Shown in pieces: positions 24,839-33,654 of a stretch of DNA of 64,000 bases; positions within the stretch are counted from its first letter, which is position 1, and every line of letters starts with the position of its first letter. Position numbers and translations under genes: made by a program. The DNA comes from SMWD01 sp964629475 (GTDB lineage: Bacteria > Pseudomonadota > Gammaproteobacteria > Steroidobacterales > GCA-2729495), in contig CAZVQW010000010.1 in the NCBI GenBank assembly GCA_964629475.1, positions 1 to 64,000 of the forward strand, written 5' to 3'. The notes below the pieces were generated by a model, which saw only the letters and a list, made by a program, of their open reading frames with translations, had not been told where the DNA came from and did no database searches.

Positions 24839-26200
24839 ATGAGAAGCAAGCAAACCAAGCGCATAAGATCAAATAAAAAGCGTCTAAACAAAGGGCCAAA
24901 TAGAAAGCGCCTGCTGACCTACTTTTTTCTGGGCGTCATTGTTATTGGTTTCTTGCTATTCCGGGAAGATCCTGCAGAAAACCAGGCAAGTCCGGAGCCA
25001 TCTGCCAATGAGAGACTCAGGGCACTACCCTACCTCTCCTGGATGCCAACAAAAAATGCATCTATATCGGGAATTACCCTGTTTGACCGGGAGAGAACCC
25101 TCCCGGGTATCAATTTATACAAGTCCGGAGACGCCCCGGAAGCATATCTTATGGATATGAGCGGCAATACCCTGCATACATGGGCAGTAAAAACCGCAGA
25201 AGATGACACCTGGAGCAATATAGAGATCTCAAGTCATGGCGATCTGATTGTATTTGTAAATTATGAGGGGCTCATGCGGCTCGATTGGGATTCTAATATT
25301 CTGTGGCAGAGTGAAAATCTGGGATTTCACCATGATCTTTCCATAGCGGAGAACAAGGATATTTATGCTCTCGTAAAGAAAACTGAATACATCCCTGAGC
25401 TGAGCCTCACTCATCTGACTGCCAATGACTACATAACAATTTTAGGTGAAACAGGAGAAATTAAAAGATCAATATCCATCGCAAAACTGCTTCTCGATGC
25501 TGACATTCCAATCATTCATGAAGACATAGAGGCAGACTATCCGAGAGATACAAACCTTAAACGATTCATCACAGGCATAGAAAATGATGCTGGAGACTCT
25601 TTTCTGGCCTCCGGCTTGGGAAAAATTGAACATTACTACGATAAATTTTCACGTCCCAAGGATTTTTTCCATACAAACACCATCAATATTGTCAAAAATA
25701 CTGCAACCGATGATATTCAACAATTTTTCAGACCAGGCACTATTCTGATTTGTATAAGGAATCAGAACCTGATCGCCATAGTCGATATCGAAGAGGAAGA
25801 AATCATCTGGAGCTGGGGTCAGGATGAACTACAACACCCTCATGATCCCGTTCTACTGGACAATGGGAATATGCTTATTTTCGATAACGGCTACAAGAGA
25901 AAATTCTCTCGTATTATTGAACTGGACCCGGCGAAACGTAAAGTTGTGTGGGAATATAAAGCCGACCCTCCCGAGGAATTTTTCTCGGAAACTCGGGGCT
26001 CAAACCAGAAACTGGCCAACGGAAATATCCTGATAGCCGACAGCCGTAACGGACGCGCTTTTGAAATCACAAAAGACGGAGAGATTGTATGGGAGTTTTA
26101 TAATCCGGAGATCAGAACAGACAACAAAGTAAACCAGAGAGCAACTATATTTCGCATGCGAAGACTCATGGACATTGAGGAACTCCCTTTATTCAAATAA
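24839..26200 (+). CDS. Membrane-anchored arylsulfotransferase (ASST)-like beta-propeller
   Basis: A 453-residue protein with a Lys/Arg/Asn-rich cytoplasmic head of about 25 residues, one membrane helix (about 26-44), and a large periplasmic beta-propeller. Repeated strands of the type GNTLHTWAV, DSNILWQS and DGEIVWEFYNPE and the motif HPHDPVLLDNGNMLIFDNG (about residues 330-348) match the arylsulfotransferase family. True ASST enzymes use aryl sulfate donors, not PAPS, with a catalytic His; whether this one is catalytic cannot be decided by eye. The gene is clearly A+T-rich compared with the operons before it. It is divergent from the sulfotransferase gene, 257 bases away. Confidence 0.75.
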   Translation: MRSKQTKRIRSNKKRLNKGPNRKRLLTYFFLGVIVIGFLLFREDPAENQASPEPSANERLRALPYLSWMPTKNASISGITLFDRERTLPGINLYKSGDAPEAYLMDMSGNTLHTWAVKTAEDDTWSNIEISSHGDLIVFVNYEGLMRLDWDSNILWQSENLGFHHDLSIAENKDIYALVKKTEYIPELSLTHLTANDYITILGETGEIKRSISIAKLLLDADIPIIHEDIEADYPRDTNLKRFITGIENDAGDSFLASGLGKIEHYYDKFSRPKDFFHTNTINIVKNTATDDIQQFFRPGTILICIRNQNLIAIVDIEEEEIIWSWGQDELQHPHDPVLLDNGNMLIFDNGYKRKFSRIIELDPAKRKVVWEYKADPPEEFFSETRGSNQKLANGNILIADSRNGRAFEITKDGEIVWEFYNPEIRTDNKVNQRATIFRMRRLMDIEELPLFK

Positions 26201-26217
26201 TTGTGCTAATAGCACAA
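26201..26217. promoter_or_regulatory. 17-base palindrome after ASST-like gene
   Basis: TTGTGCTA, one base, TAGCACAA is a perfect 8-base inverted repeat directly after the ASST-like stop codon. No T-run follows, so it is not a standard terminator. It lies in the 159-base gap before the methyltransferase gene and may be an operator or an mRNA hairpin. Confidence 0.3.
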
Positions 26218-26359
26218 AGCATCATACTGGCCGGGCATGTTGACTGTAGAAACAGCACCAGTCCAGTGAAAAATCTATCGCTCAATTTTTTCGATACAAT
26301 CCGGGTACAACACTCAATGTAGGCAAGACAGTGCTTCTGTAGTCATTAATGACTGCTGC

Positions 26360-27157
26360 ATGGATATAATGAATATACTGCGCAAAGTAAAAAATGCCAT
26401 CAGGATCTTCAGGGAAGACGGCTTTAATGGAATAGCCTTTATCCTGGCAACCGAATATTCACTGCCCATTCCTCAGAGTAAAAAATCCAAGTGGAAAGCG
26501 GGAATCAAATCGGAAATACAGTACTGGGATGCCTATTTCCGTACTAAGGGGCTACAGTGGGCTGACACTTACAAACTCAGGTTTGACCCTGACCTTCCTT
26601 TACAGCCCAGACCTGCCGCCTTGCTTCCCTCGCAAACAGAAATTCACATTCTGGATGTCGGGGCCGGGCCTCTGACCTGGCTTGGCAAAAAACATGAGGA
26701 GAAACGCATAAATATAACGCCTGTAGATCCCCTGGCTGATGAATACGACAAAATACTCGATAAATACCAAATTGAACCGCTCGTCAGGACCCGGAAACTG
26801 ACCGCCGAGAACCTCACGCAGAAATTCCCATCAAATACATTTGGCCTCGTATTTGCACGGAACTGCATTGATCACTCCTATAACCCGGAGGCGGCTATTC
26901 TGCAGATGATCGATGTGACAAAAAGTGGCGGCTATGTCTTGCTTGAGCACAGACCCAATGAAGCGGAAAACGAGAACTATCAAGGCCTTCATCAATGGAA
27001 TTTTTCAATGTCTTCCGAAGGTGATTTCCTTATCAGCTCAAAATCCGAAACGGTGAATATGACCAAAAAATATGCGGAAATTTGCACTATGACGTCTGAA
27101 ATAGTCTATGAATTTGGAGATGTTGATTGGCTGATAGTAAGAATTCTAAAGAAATAA
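26360..27157 (+). CDS. Class I SAM-dependent methyltransferase-like protein
   Basis: A 265-residue cytoplasmic protein. Residues 60-75 (YWDAYFRTKGLQWADT) precede a methyltransferase fold: IHILDVGAGPLTWLGKKH (about 95-112) is motif I, ITPVDPLADEYDKILDKY motif II, and FGLVFARNCIDHSYNPEAA motif IV. TKSGGYVLLEHRPNEAENE follows as the post-motif strand. Similar proteins occur in glycan clusters; substrate unknown. Base composition is A+T-rich like the ASST-like gene before it, and the two may have arrived together. ATGs at 26360 and 26369 are both possible. Confidence 0.72.
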   Translation: MDIMNILRKVKNAIRIFREDGFNGIAFILATEYSLPIPQSKKSKWKAGIKSEIQYWDAYFRTKGLQWADTYKLRFDPDLPLQPRPAALLPSQTEIHILDVGAGPLTWLGKKHEEKRINITPVDPLADEYDKILDKYQIEPLVRTRKLTAENLTQKFPSNTFGLVFARNCIDHSYNPEAAILQMIDVTKSGGYVLLEHRPNEAENENYQGLHQWNFSMSSEGDFLISSKSETVNMTKKYAEICTMTSEIVYEFGDVDWLIVRILKK

Positions 27158-27219
27158 CTTTTTAACATTGACCAGCATGAAAGATTCGCAGGCATGACTG
27201 CAAACACAGCCATTAAAAT

Positions 27220-29157
27220 CTACCAGTAGCTCTCACTGTAAAGAGAACCACCGGCGCCCAGATAACCAAGGCGAACCTCCTCGATCTCATCCTCCGCAAG
27301 CTGTCCCCGCCAGGCATCAGGCATCGACGCGCTATTTCGCCTCGTGCTGTAGTCACTCTGGCTCTTGTTCTCATGCCCGGTAGTCTGACCCTGGATGAAT
27401 GATTCAATGCGCTCATTCCACTCAAATTTAGCAAACGCAAACAGATCTTGAAAGCAATGCAATGGATTCGTACAAATATCCTCATACCGAATGAGTTTAA
27501 TATGCTCATTCATTTCCATGCATTCGAGAATTGCCCCATGGATGATTGCCTGGCTCGCACCAAGCTCTGCCCAGCATGTCCCCCGCGTATGCAGAATGGT
27601 GGATCTCAACTCTGCCTGCCGTGATACGGGAAACCAGTGCCCGAAGGTGTCGCGAGACCATCGCATGGTTTGCAGACTGAACGCTACCGCCGCCGGGTGT
27701 CGCACCAGAACAATGACATCGGCTGCAAAAGCAGTTTGCCAGTATGCCAGGGCCAGTGGATTAATTTCCTTGACAACTATTCTTTTACGGCCGCGCTGCC
27801 CGAGACGCCACTGCTTGCGATAAGAAACGACCTTGCGGCCAAAATGAGGAATGCCTGCGAAGGCCAGCTCAGAAGCTTGCCGATATTCCCGAGGAGCCGC
27901 TGCAGGGTCAACCTCGAATACGGAAAATCTCGGATGGATCGGCAAGTAAGTCTGGGTAATCGGCTCTCTCAGGTAGGCCGCGGTATCCGCCTGCGCAAGC
28001 GTCTCTCCGACCCAACTGGATCCGCTTCTGGGCAAAGAAATAACCAATAGAGGTTTGCCGGCCGGAGTGATGAGTGAGCCGATAGCTCGTGAAATTGGCC
28101 CCAAATTTGCCCACCAGACCGGACTGATCCTCAACCAGTGCGAAATCAATCTCCCTGGCCGACAAAGTTTGCTGATACGACGAAAATATTTTTCGGCTCT
28201 CGCCATCAACGGCCGCGCAATCGAATGCGGCACTATAACAAGCACGATTGCCTTGCCGAGCTGGATTGCCGCCTTCCACAGGATACTGAAGCGATCTGTG
28301 GACAGGATAATCCACTGCCAAATATATCGAAAGGCCGGTAATACAGCCTGTGGACCCGCAGCCGTGGTGATGACCCGGCGGGCAAAATAACGATTCAGAT
28401 TGGCACGGCCCGTCCTCTCAATGCGGTCACGTTCGGTACCCATGGGCAGACGCTCAATTGCCTCTTCGAAGACCCGAATACAGGCAATCTTCTGACGTTC
28501 AATATTCGCTGACATTGAACGGCTATGAATACGATACAAAATCTGCACTTCCGGCACGCAAACAATCGGGCAGGCGTGAGCAATTCGTAAATAAACATCC
28601 CAATCCTCGGCAGCGGCCAAGCTCTCATCAAATACCCCAACCTCGTCGAAGATGCGACGCGGGATCAATGGATTCGAACCACTCTCGATGAAATTACCGA
28701 TAAGCAATTGCTCATAAACCCGACCAAAGTGGACAACATGACTGCCGGGCCCAGCGAAATTGTCATGTTCGTCAATGCAGTCAGTCAGACTGTAAGCCAT
28801 ACCGGCACGTGGATCTGACACCAAAGCCTGCAATTGCTTGCGCAGCTTATCGGGCGTCCATAAATCATCGGCATCGATAATTGCAACGTACTCGCCACCG
28901 GCCAGATGTATCCCGCGGTTGCGGCTTGTGGCCAGACCCCGATTCTCGAATGAGTGAATACTGACGCGAGGATCATCGACTTTAGCCAAAACCTCAAGCG
29001 TATGATCCGTCGAGCCATCATTTATGACAAGGAGTTCTAAATCTACAAATTCCTGCCCGAGTACACTTTCAACGGTAGCTGCAATTGTCTCCGCCCCGTT
29101 ATAGACAGGCAGCACGACAGAGATTAACGATGAGTGTGCGTGGCTAATGCCAGGCAT
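27220..29157 (-). CDS. Fusion of GT2 glycosyltransferase and sulfotransferase
   Basis: A 645-residue protein with two catalytic domains. Residues 8-250 are GT2: SLISVVLPVYNGAETIAATV, LLVINDGSTDHTLEVL and YVAIIDADDLWTPDKLRKQL. Residues about 290-360 form a linker with a hydrophobic amphipathic segment. From about residue 365 comes a sulfotransferase: PLLVISLPRSGSSWVGETLA is the PAPS loop and ADVIVLVRHPAAVAFSLQTM (about 480-500) the 3'-phosphate site. The GT2 half is closely similar, along its whole length including the linker, to the two single-domain GT2s at 55.2 and 57.8 kb. It probably adds a sugar and then sulfates it. It is 3 bases downstream of the FAD enzyme gene. Confidence 0.85.
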   Translation of the reverse strand: MPGISHAHSSLISVVLPVYNGAETIAATVESVLGQEFVDLELLVINDGSTDHTLEVLAKVDDPRVSIHSFENRGLATSRNRGIHLAGGEYVAIIDADDLWTPDKLRKQLQALVSDPRAGMAYSLTDCIDEHDNFAGPGSHVVHFGRVYEQLLIGNFIESGSNPLIPRRIFDEVGVFDESLAAAEDWDVYLRIAHACPIVCVPEVQILYRIHSRSMSANIERQKIACIRVFEEAIERLPMGTERDRIERTGRANLNRYFARRVITTAAGPQAVLPAFRYIWQWIILSTDRFSILWKAAIQLGKAIVLVIVPHSIARPLMARAEKYFRRISKLCRPGRLISHWLRISPVWWANLGPISRAIGSLITPAGKPLLVISLPRSGSSWVGETLAQADTAAYLREPITQTYLPIHPRFSVFEVDPAAAPREYRQASELAFAGIPHFGRKVVSYRKQWRLGQRGRKRIVVKEINPLALAYWQTAFAADVIVLVRHPAAVAFSLQTMRWSRDTFGHWFPVSRQAELRSTILHTRGTCWAELGASQAIIHGAILECMEMNEHIKLIRYEDICTNPLHCFQDLFAFAKFEWNERIESFIQGQTTGHENKSQSDYSTRRNSASMPDAWRGQLAEDEIEEVRLGYLGAGGSLYSESYW

Positions 29158-29160
29158 GAT

Positions 29161-30393
29161 TCAACCTACAGAACTCGCCAATTGCCTGGCCTCAATGATG
29201 TTGTCTTCAATCGAACAATACCGCCATCCACCATAGCGCCCAATCGAATGTATTCGGTCTTCCTTGAGTGCCGCAAGGCTAACTTTCTTATCTCGCTCAC
29301 AATCCTCATTTATATGCACATAGGCCGGGTCCAGCACGACGCAACCCCATGAAATTAATTTCTGAGAAGTAACCAACCCGACCTTTTTCAGGTCAGCCAT
29401 CACTTTCTCGAGATAATAGTCACTGTCCTCGCAGGGTTCATCGGCTCCAAGCCCCAGCTCAACATACAGACTCATTCGCTGACTAGGCAATATATTTGAA
29501 TAAAAACCTACGCGATAGAAGCATAAGTCTTTGCCGGGAAAGTAGATCCAGTGATTTTTATTATGTGCGGGACTATCAAAGCCCAAATTGAGAACCACGA
29601 CCTTATTATATGTATAGCTCTGAAGATTCTCTGTCTTGCCAACAAGCTTCAATAAATGAGGAAGCGGCGTTGTACTAATCAAATTATCGAATTTATAGCT
29701 ACCTGACTCCGTCTCAACCACTCTACCCTGAACATCAATTGCACATACCCTCTCGCCAGTGCGGATATTCTCTGCCTTCACGCCCTTGGCCAGGGCATCA
29801 ACGTAAGCCTGTGCACCGTCTTCTGCATAGGTAAAAGTGCTGTTATAAGATTCATTATCCGGTTCTTTCATATTGCGGATTATTGAATCCATATCGGCGT
29901 GAGGGAAGAAACGGCCCATCGCATTTCTGTCCAACTGATCAAGATCGCAGGCATATAACTTTTCGTTATAGGGAAACAGGAATTTTTCGCAAATAGATAC
30001 GCCAAATTGCCCTGCAAGCATCTGCTTGAATGTGCTTTCCTCCGCCTGATTACGAAAATAAAGATCATACAAACAGCTAACAAACTCGTCTTTATCCAGC
30101 TGGTGAATATTTTTCTGGAACGGGAAATCGATATAGCGGTCTTTGTAATAAATCTGTGATTGTTTTTCTACTGTGACCAGGCGCTGCTCATTCATCCTTT
30201 TCATGATCCAGCTCTTGATATTTTCATCCCGGAAATGAAAGAAATGACCTGAATAATCCCAGACAAAACCATCTTGTCTTATGGTCCGACAATAACCACC
30301 GATCTCATTTTCTGCCTCAATAATGAGATAATCATTGGAACAGAAATTGGCATAACTTAATCCCGTTACACCCGCGCCGATAATCACATCCAT
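29161..30393 (-). CDS. FAD-dependent oxidoreductase / UDP-galactopyranose mutase-like
   Basis: Flavoprotein of 410 residues. The dinucleotide motif MDVIIGAGVTGLSYANFCSN starts the protein, followed by the EAENEIGGYCRT Rossmann end and DYSGHFFHFRD, a pattern shared by UDP-galactopyranose mutases and protoporphyrinogen-oxidase-like amine oxidases in glycan clusters. The C-terminal RIHSIGRYGGWRYCSIEDNI region is the second FAD contact. It might interconvert ring forms or oxidise a nucleotide sugar; it is more diverged than canonical Glf, so exact reaction is not claimed. A 3-base gap joins it to the GT2-sulfotransferase fusion downstream. Confidence 0.72.
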   Translation of the reverse strand: MDVIIGAGVTGLSYANFCSNDYLIIEAENEIGGYCRTIRQDGFVWDYSGHFFHFRDENIKSWIMKRMNEQRLVTVEKQSQIYYKDRYIDFPFQKNIHQLDKDEFVSCLYDLYFRNQAEESTFKQMLAGQFGVSICEKFLFPYNEKLYACDLDQLDRNAMGRFFPHADMDSIIRNMKEPDNESYNSTFTYAEDGAQAYVDALAKGVKAENIRTGERVCAIDVQGRVVETESGSYKFDNLISTTPLPHLLKLVGKTENLQSYTYNKVVVLNLGFDSPAHNKNHWIYFPGKDLCFYRVGFYSNILPSQRMSLYVELGLGADEPCEDSDYYLEKVMADLKKVGLVTSQKLISWGCVVLDPAYVHINEDCERDKKVSLAALKEDRIHSIGRYGGWRYCSIEDNIIEARQLASSVG

Positions 30394-30488
30394 TAAGCCG
30401 CCTCATTTTCGATCAAAGCCATCAAAACAAACTACCCAGCTACCCGGAACACGTCAACAACCGTGGGATACTCGTTCAGCCGCCGAAA

Positions 30489-31403
30489 CTAAGTCTCACT
30501 GGCGGAACCTGATACTTGTGAAGCACTTTCCAGCTGCCAATGCTGAAGCCGATCCTTTTCAACCAGCCGATCGAGTATCTCGCCAACAGGCGCGAAAGCA
30601 AAATCCTCGAGCAGGTTCGGCACCTTGCGGCGAAATGCATCGAGCCGTGTATAGTGCAGCACACGATTTCCAAAGGTCATTGGCACTCGTGGTTTGTCAG
30701 GATCGAACTCTGGCGGATGGATATAGACTAGCGCCGGCCAATCGCTCCGGGTATAGCGCCGCAAGGCCCAGCGCACAAAGTTATACGGGAGCAGGCGCAG
30801 GTAAATTCCACCGGCAAATGGCAGGTTGCGGATTGGGAAGCTGAGCACCGAGGGTGGAAACTCCAGCAACCGGTGACCTGCGGGCGTGGCGAGGCAAAAT
30901 GGTGTAGTCGGCGCCTCGGGAATGCCGTACAGGCTCGTTGTCGTTGGGTAAATGCTCGAATCATAAGTCAGACCTTCCTCGGCAATGATGTCCAGCGCCC
31001 AGGCACAGCGGCGAGTGATCGACCAGTAAGCAGCGCGATAGCCGCAGATCGGCTGGTTTGTCTGAGAACGTAAAATTTCCAGCGAACGGCGGAGATCGGC
31101 ACGAAACTCGTCAGGTGTTAGCGTGTAAACCAGCCGGTGAGCATAACCGTGGCAGGCGATTTCATGGCCGGCATCGGCAATTTTTGGTACCAGGTCAGGA
31201 TGCATTTCGGCTACATGGCCGAGAACAAAAAACGTCGCCCGTGCACCGGAATCGGCCAGGCAGGCGAGCAACTGGTCTGTCGCCGACTCCACGCGATTCT
31301 CATATTCAGGCCAGTCAGTCGGCTCGATTTCGAGGATGGAGTGATACCAGTCCTCGACATCCACTGTGAGAGCATTGGGTAACTCAGCGGCAGTCTTGTT
31401 CAC
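30489..31403 (-). CDS. Polysaccharide deacetylase, PEP-CTERM/XrtA-locus type
   Basis: NodB-fold carbohydrate esterase of 304 residues. NALTVDVEDWYHS (residues 10-22) has the catalytic and metal Asp residues, GHEIACHGYAHRLVYTLTPD has the metal-binding H-x3-H, and ICGYRAAYWSITRRCAWALD follows. IRNLPFAGGIYLRLLPYNFV and VYIHPPEFDPDKPR near the C-terminus are typical of the deacetylase subfamily found at PEP-CTERM/exosortase A exopolysaccharide loci. Start is GTG at 31403, with AGGAG and GAGG upstream. No exosortase gene is in the window. It would de-N-acetylate an amino-sugar of the exported glycan. Gap of 20 bases from the upstream GT2. Confidence 0.84.
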   Translation of the reverse strand: MNKTAAELPNALTVDVEDWYHSILEIEPTDWPEYENRVESATDQLLACLADSGARATFFVLGHVAEMHPDLVPKIADAGHEIACHGYAHRLVYTLTPDEFRADLRRSLEILRSQTNQPICGYRAAYWSITRRCAWALDIIAEEGLTYDSSIYPTTTSLYGIPEAPTTPFCLATPAGHRLLEFPPSVLSFPIRNLPFAGGIYLRLLPYNFVRWALRRYTRSDWPALVYIHPPEFDPDKPRVPMTFGNRVLHYTRLDAFRRKVPNLLEDFAFAPVGEILDRLVEKDRLQHWQLESASQVSGSASET

Positions 31404-31423
31404 CCGACCTCACTCCTGCTCAG

Positions 31424-32317
31424 TCACTCTGCCACATCGGTCTTTCCATCGGAACGATCATCCGCAAACTCTCTCGGCCTGTAAATACGATCGAGGGCGT
31501 ATTCGGATTTCCCGGTATTGCGAGTAGCCTTCCAAAGGCGCCAGAGATTTTTCAGGGTGCCGGGCACACGCTTCATGATGTTAATGGGTGCGGGACGAAT
31601 TTCTTCAATCTCGAGCGGAATTTCACACATGCGAAAATTGGCGCGTTCCATGCGAAGAACCAGTTCGGTCGTAAAAATATCCCGGCCTGTCTGACAGGAG
31701 GCAGCAACGAGCTTGGCCGGCCCGGCACGGAATGCCTTGATACCATGGGTATCTGTGCCTTTAAAACGGTAGAAGATGCGCAAGAAGGTATTAAACCCCC
31801 AAGTAATAAAGCGGCGGACCCAGGGCCGTCGATCTCGCGCACCGGGCGATCGCTTCGAGCCGATGACCGCATCGTATTTCTTCAGCATCACATTGGCAAT
31901 TTCAACAAACGGGATATCATAGAAATCTATCTCAAAACATATTATGTTTTTGCCGCGGGCACTCTGAATACCCGCGTTGAGTGCGCCGCCGTAGTTTGGC
32001 TCCGGGTAACGCAGCAAACGAACTGTTGGCAGTTCCTCGCAAAGCTGTTCGGCGATTTCGACGGTGCGATCCGTACTGCCGTTCTCACACAGCACCAGCT
32101 CGTAAGAGATGCCATGTGCATCGCAGCCCTGAACAAGGTGGCGAACCGACTGGCTGAGGATAACCTCCTCATTGTAAATGGGAATTACGATGGAGATCTG
32201 CAGGGGCAACGCCTCGCCCGGCTTTGCCGGTTCCTGTGAATCGCTTTCTGGATCACTCCGTAGCAGATCCTGATTTTCTTGCTCTTCGTTCTTTGGCATC
32301 GAGTCTAACCTAATCAT
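31424..32317 (-). CDS. GT2 glycosyltransferase (polyprenyl-phosphate type, no membrane tail)
   Basis: GT2 enzyme of about 297 residues. QISIVIPIYNEEVILSQSVR opens the domain; ELVLCENGSTDRTVEIAEQL is the nucleotide site and NIICFEIDFYDIPFVEIANV takes the place of the DxD loop (EIDFYD). TDTHGIKAFRAGPAKLVAAS is typical of dolichyl-phosphate mannose synthase-like enzymes. The N-terminus has a 40-residue acidic, Gln/Glu-rich head (EEQENQDLLRSDPESDSQEP) absent from relatives. Starts at 32332 (TTG), 32317 (ATG) and 32299 (ATG) are all possible. First gene of the four-gene minus-strand run ending at the fusion gene. Confidence 0.8.
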   Translation of the reverse strand: MIRLDSMPKNEEQENQDLLRSDPESDSQEPAKPGEALPLQISIVIPIYNEEVILSQSVRHLVQGCDAHGISYELVLCENGSTDRTVEIAEQLCEELPTVRLLRYPEPNYGGALNAGIQSARGKNIICFEIDFYDIPFVEIANVMLKKYDAVIGSKRSPGARDRRPWVRRFITWGFNTFLRIFYRFKGTDTHGIKAFRAGPAKLVAASCQTGRDIFTTELVLRMERANFRMCEIPLEIEEIRPAPINIMKRVPGTLKNLWRLWKATRNTGKSEYALDRIYRPREFADDRSDGKTDVAE

Positions 32318-32562
32318 TGAACTCGGACACAATAATAGCGAAGCTCAGTTTTGACATGGTAATAAGTGGTTTTGTGGCTTATTGATTATTGTCCATTGAA
32401 GCTGCGAAATACAATCAGAAGAATGAGCTTACGTACAGAACGCCGCAAGATAGCTAAATCCAGTCCGGATATTGTCATTATGTACAAGAAATCTCCGGCC
32501 CTGCCGTAACCCTCACACCGATCTAACTCGACGACCGGAATAGAATTCCTTATCCTTCAAGC

Positions 32563-33621
32563 ATGCCAAGCACCTCAAAACGAGTCTCATTTTTTATCGT
32601 TTACCTTGCTGTGACCGCTGTATCACTTCTGGCGCTGACTGAGATCTCAGTACGCGCATTTAAACTGGCGCCACCCGCAACAAACAGGTATGGAAACATG
32701 ATTCCGGACCCTTACCTGCCATTTATACCCCGCCCCAATTCAATACTTTCCGGGCGATCCAGATTTGACGAATTCGATTACCATATTGAAATTAATTCTG
32801 TTGGACTAAGAGACTTCGAACGGCCATATGATAAACCCGAAGGTGTCTATCGAATTCTCAGCCTCGGTGATAGCACCACTTACGGTGGGGCGGCCCTGTT
32901 TGAGGAATCTTACCTGAGGCATGTAGAACGGAAGCTTAATCAACGGCCAGGCGACCACCCAACCATCGAAGTGATTAAGGCCGGCATCCCACGGTACTAT
33001 CCCGAGCCTGAGCGGATGATGCTTGAGCACTATGGTGTTCGCTACGAGCCGGACCTTATCACGGTCGGCTTTGGCAGTAGTGACGTGATCGATACTCTTC
33101 AAGGCTTAAGTGCCATCACTATTCACGAACCCGGAAATCCAAAATCCAGAGAAGCCGGTGAAATCGGTAACTTCGGCATGCTCATGTACAAGCATTCACA
33201 CCTTGCACGCATACTTCTGGCCCGCTACATGAAGCACAAGGTTGCCCGGCCCGCTGACTGGGATGAAATCTACAGACCCAATGGGTTATATGAGGAGCAA
33301 TGGCAGGAAATCGAGGCTGAATTCTTGAAAATTGCAGAAATCGCTCAGACGATCGGGGCCAGATTGGTCATCCTCTACATACCAGACTTCACGCTTTTTA
33401 GTCGCGGAGTAGAGCGACACTATCCCCCTCAACGCTTGCGTTCCTGGGCCGAACGGAACAGCGTATCGTTTGCGGACGCAACGCAGGCCCTGATCGCCGC
33501 CAACGAAACCACGACTGCACCCCTGTACTACGCCCGCGACCGCCATCCGACGCCTGCCGGGTACAAAATCATCGCAGACACGCTATACAAGACCCTGACT
33601 GAGAACGGCCTGGTGCCATAG
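32563..33621 (+). CDS. SGNH/GDSL hydrolase-like protein with N-terminal anchor
   Basis: A 352-residue protein. One hydrophobic helix at residues 9-28 anchors or exports it. SGNH blocks are present: block I LSLGDSTTYGG (Ser nucleophile, about residues 105-115), a block III-like VGFGSSD, and block V RDRHPTPAGYKIIAD near the C-terminus with the catalytic Asp-His pair. Such proteins remove or transfer acyl groups on glycans. It stands alone between two minus-strand operons, with 245 bases upstream in which no ORF was seen. A second, distantly related SGNH protein is encoded at 39.9 kb. Confidence 0.78.
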   Translation: MPSTSKRVSFFIVYLAVTAVSLLALTEISVRAFKLAPPATNRYGNMIPDPYLPFIPRPNSILSGRSRFDEFDYHIEINSVGLRDFERPYDKPEGVYRILSLGDSTTYGGAALFEESYLRHVERKLNQRPGDHPTIEVIKAGIPRYYPEPERMMLEHYGVRYEPDLITVGFGSSDVIDTLQGLSAITIHEPGNPKSREAGEIGNFGMLMYKHSHLARILLARYMKHKVARPADWDEIYRPNGLYEEQWQEIEAEFLKIAEIAQTIGARLVILYIPDFTLFSRGVERHYPPQRLRSWAERNSVSFADATQALIAANETTTAPLYYARDRHPTPAGYKIIADTLYKTLTENGLVP

Positions 33622-33654
33622 TACCTATCCTGTTGAGGGGAATACTGACCTCGC

